Positions 34,331 to 36,520 of a stretch of 36,520 nucleotides of DNA are shown in pieces. Within the stretch, counting starts at the first letter, position 1, and each line of letters opens with the position of its first letter. Position numbers and translations under genes: made by a program. This DNA is from an uncultured Rubrobacteraceae bacterium. GTDB taxonomy: Bacteria; Actinomycetota; Rubrobacteria; Rubrobacterales; Rubrobacteraceae. The notes beneath the pieces are model-generated. The model searched no databases. It saw only the letters and a list, made by a program, of their open reading frames with translations, and was not told the origin of the DNA. The stretch covers positions 1 through 36,520 of the forward strand of contig CADCVI010000098.1 of assembly GCA_902806105.1 (NCBI GenBank). Reading direction: 5' to 3'.

Positions 34331-35275
34331 TTGCGGCGTATCGCGGTGATGTGTGTGGCGGTGTTTGCGGCCTTTGCGGTCCTCTTGACGGTCAGTCAGG
34401 ATGCGGTTTCAGAGACGTACTCTCAGGTGGTCGACAACTCCGACGAGGGTCGTTTCGCGACCTCCAAGAGTTGGAAGTCGAGCGATGCCGGGCAGGGTAT
34501 CAACGGGGGCGACTACCTCGTCGCCCGGCCCGCGAAGAAGGGGGCGCACGCCCTGTTCGAGGTCGCGATACCGAGCGACGGCGTGTATGCCGTTTACGCC
34601 CGGTGGCCCAAGGTGCGGGGCCTCAACGACCAGACACCCGTGGGCGTCGAAACTGCGTATGGTACGAAGTGGACGAAGGTCGACCAGCGCAAGGACGGCG
34701 GCGAGTGGGTGCGCATCGGCGAGTTCGAGATGCGCAAGGACCAGGAGTTTCCGATAAGGATCTCCCACAACACCAAGGGCAAGGGCAACGTCGCCGCCGA
34801 CGCCGTAAAGGTCGAGAAGATCTCCTCCTACGAGGATGCGGCCGCCGTCGCCGGTACCGAGAGCGCGGCGCGGTCAGGGGAGACGCGGACGGCGAGCGCG
34901 ACCGGCTCTCAGGTCGTTGCCAAAGCTAGGACCTATTTGGGAATACGGTACAGGTACGCCACCTGCACCACCACCCAGATGAGTTGCACTTGTCTGACGA
35001 AGAAAACCTTTGCCAAGTTCGGGATTACGCTGCCCATGACGGAAGCCGGGCAAGTCAGGTATGGGACGGCGGTCGCGAAGGCCAATCTACGTCCCGGTGA
35101 CCTTGTGTACTTCAGGGAGAACGGCGGCTCGTACATCACCCACGTCGGCATTTACTCTGGTAAAGATGCGTACGGAAACCAGAAGATCGTCCACGCATCC
35201 AGCTACTTCGGCAAGGTGGTCGAGGGCCAGATGAAGTACATCCGCGGCTACGCAGGCGCAAGGAGACTCGTCTAG
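34331..35275 (+). CDS. Secreted NlpC/P60 peptidase with golvesin-like domain
   Basis: 314 residues from TTG 34331. A signal peptide (RRIAVMCVAVFAAFAVLLTV) is followed by a beta-rich domain (residues ~28-165) resembling the golvesin C-terminal-like module (VYAVYARWP, GEWVRIGEF, VAADAVKVEK). After a Ser/Thr linker comes a C-terminal NlpC/P60 domain (from ~200), family cysteine endopeptidases cutting peptidoglycan stem peptides. The usual DCSG reads SCTC (nucleophile Cys219, extra Cys221); the catalytic His is in ITHVGIY (about 271), and RPGDLVYF is present. Start: GGAGG (34317-34321) is 9 nt before TTG 34331; ATG 34304 and ATG 34280 are alternatives. The SCTC change is unusual but conserves the nucleophile. 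A hairpin follows. Confidence 0.85.
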   Translation: MRRIAVMCVAVFAAFAVLLTVSQDAVSETYSQVVDNSDEGRFATSKSWKSSDAGQGINGGDYLVARPAKKGAHALFEVAIPSDGVYAVYARWPKVRGLNDQTPVGVETAYGTKWTKVDQRKDGGEWVRIGEFEMRKDQEFPIRISHNTKGKGNVAADAVKVEKISSYEDAAAVAGTESAARSGETRTASATGSQVVAKARTYLGIRYRYATCTTTQMSCTCLTKKTFAKFGITLPMTEAGQVRYGTAVAKANLRPGDLVYFRENGGSYITHVGIYSGKDAYGNQKIVHASSYFGKVVEGQMKYIRGYAGARRLV

Positions 35276-35313
35276 AAGCACCTAGTCAGCCCCCGTCTCG
35301 GTTTCTACGCACG

Positions 35314-35350
35314 CCCCTGGAGAAATGCCACGCACGTGGTGCTCCGGGGG
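35314..35350 (+). terminator. Terminator hairpin after the NlpC/P60 gene
   Basis: CCCCTGGAG (35314-35322) pairs with CTCCGGGGG (35342-35350) with one wobble, with an inner CCAC/GTGG stem. It lies 38 nt after the stop and is followed by TGTTGCTCTT. Confidence 0.55.
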
Positions 35351-35431
35351 TGTTGCTCTTGGCGAAGAGGGATAGGTTCGCGCAAGACATAGAGAGAGGT
35401 ATCGGGTCGGCGCAGTCTGTTATGCCGATCG

Positions 35432-36520
35432 CTAGTAGTACAGGTCCGCGACGAGGAATGCTGCGGTTTCGGTGCTGGAGAGGGCGTCGGAGAAGTATGT
35501 GCCCTGGACCACCTCGCAGCCCATCTCCTTGAGCTGCATGAGCTGGCGGGGGGTGTCGACGCCGCGGGCGACGGCGGTGAGGTCCAGGGCGTGCGCCAGT
35601 CCCACGACGGCCGAGACGATCCGGCGGTCCTCCTCGCGCTCGTGAAAGTTCTTCACGAACGACGGGTCTATCTTGAGGGCGTCGAGGGGGAATCGCTTGA
35701 GCTCGGTTATGGAGGAGGAGCCGGCGCCGAAACCGTCGACGGCGAGCTTGACGCCGAGCTTCTTGAGGGCCCCGAGGGTAACGGCGGCGGAGGCCCCGTC
35801 TTCGTGGAGTATGCTCTCCTTGACCTCCAGCACGAGGCTTTCGGGCGGGAGGCCCGTTTCTTCGAGGACCTGTCCCACGACGCCCGAGAGGTTCGGGTGC
35901 ATGAAGTGGCGGCTGGAGATGTTGACGCTTATGGTCAGGAGGTTGGCCGACGGGTAGCGTTCCTGCCAGGACCTCATCTGGCGGCAGGCCTCTCGCAGGA
36001 TCCAGCGCTCTATAGAGAAGATCAGGCCGGACTCCTCGGCCACGGGGACGAAGTCCCGGGGGAGGAGGAGCCCGCGCTCGGGGTGGCGCCACCTGACGAG
36101 AGCCTCTGCCCCGACCATGCGGGACGTTGCGGTGCTGATCTCGGGCTGGTAGTGGAGGACGAACTGGTTCTCTTCTATGGCCCGGTTGAGCTCGTTCTCC
36201 AGCTCGAAGTGCCTGGTGGGGTTCTGAAGGATGTCCTCGGCGTAGACCTCGTAGCGGTTCTTGCCGCCGGCCTTCGCCCGGTACATCGCCGAGTCGGCGT
36301 TCTTGACGAGGACGGTCGGGTCGTGGCCGTCGGTGGGGTAGAAGCAGATGCCGATGCTCGTCGTGATGAGGAGCTCGTTGCCGTCAAGGTAGAACGGGGC
36401 CGCGATGGACCGGACGATGCGCTCGGCGACCACGGTTGCGGCCCGGGGGTTCTCGACCTCCGGCAGGATCACTGTGAACTCGTCGCCCGCGAGCCTGGCT
36501 ACGACGTCGTACTCCCTGGC
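35432..36520 (-). CDS. GGDEF-EAL domain protein (N-terminal part outside window)
   Basis: The minus-strand frame is open to the right edge, so the N-terminus is missing. The signature loop at 36490-36476 reads AGDEF in place of GGDEF, with normal flanks (YDVVARL before, TVILPE after) and later TTSIGICFYPTDG and SAMYRAKAGGKNRY. An EAL domain follows (GAEALVRWRHPERG, VNISSRHF, LVLEVKES). Two key EAL stretches are altered: VDGFGAG where active phosphodiesterases have DDFGTG, and ARGVD where they have AEGVE; LKIDPSFV is kept. Cyclase activity may survive, while c-di-GMP hydrolysis is probably weak or lost. Sensor domains, if any, lie upstream outside the window. Convergent with the NlpC/P60 gene. 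Confidence 0.92.
   Translation of the reverse strand, partial: AREYDVVARLAGDEFTVILPEVENPRAATVVAERIVRSIAAPFYLDGNELLITTSIGICFYPTDGHDPTVLVKNADSAMYRAKAGGKNRYEVYAEDILQNPTRHFELENELNRAIEENQFVLHYQPEISTATSRMVGAEALVRWRHPERGLLLPRDFVPVAEESGLIFSIERWILREACRQMRSWQERYPSANLLTISVNISSRHFMHPNLSGVVGQVLEETGLPPESLVLEVKESILHEDGASAAVTLGALKKLGVKLAVDGFGAGSSSITELKRFPLDALKIDPSFVKNFHEREEDRRIVSAVVGLAHALDLTAVARGVDTPRQLMQLKEMGCEVVQGTYFSDALSSTETAAFLVADLYY

Overview
The window is a high-GC, densely packed actinobacterial chromosome segment. The gene repertoire (ergothioneine enzymes, class E-like sortases, two Imm-5-like alanine-rich proteins, PspA with private partners, frequent GTG/TTG starts) fits a Rubrobacter-like lineage. 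That assignment is inference from protein style, since no rRNA gene is present. No CRISPR array, insertion sequence, phage module or replication origin was seen.

Layout. 1-1837: the end of a thiamine-diphosphate enzyme and a cyclase-family hydrolase. 1834-3840: ligA on the minus strand, its stop overlapping the cyclase stop. 3921-5389: two genes with GGDEF-like domains that lack the GGDEF signature. 5516-8249: a four-gene translationally coupled operon of pspA, two partner genes and a J-domain gene. 8511-8951: an Imm-5-like protein. 9158-10553: two sortases, divergent from a recombinase-like gene (10629-11462) that lacks several catalytic residues. 11985-18880: gltB-gltD-coaA. 18897-19646: a methyltransferase. 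19774-19844: tRNA-Gln(CTG). 19845-21817: gene-poor DNA with a 69-aa ORF, a 26-aa hydrophobic peptide and inverted repeats. 22140-24396: egtC and egtB. 24503-28642: a quinone-oxidoreductase-like gene, divergent mmsA and an MHS-type transporter. 28854-31972: small stress-type proteins and a potassium-channel-like gene. 31998-35275: an SDR, a second Imm-5-like protein, an OsmC gene broken by an in-frame amber codon, and an NlpC/P60 protein. 35432 to the right edge: a GGDEF-EAL protein with an altered EAL active site.

Themes. gltB/gltD make glutamate from glutamine and 2-oxoglutarate. egtB/egtC do two steps of ergothioneine synthesis, but egtD and egtA are not here. The PspA operon looks like an envelope-stress module with its own J-domain partner. 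Several genes (ligA, 3921, 4397, first sortase, recombinase-like gene, egtB, DUF2007 gene, channel gene) have a -10-like hexamer 6-9 nt before the start codon and usually no Shine-Dalgarno sequence, which suggests leaderless mRNAs are common.

The most unusual points are the PspA/J-domain operon, the leaderless promoter pattern, the catalytically altered recombinase, the group of degenerate c-di-GMP-type domains, the amber-interrupted osmC, and the gene-poor stretch with the tiny membrane peptide.
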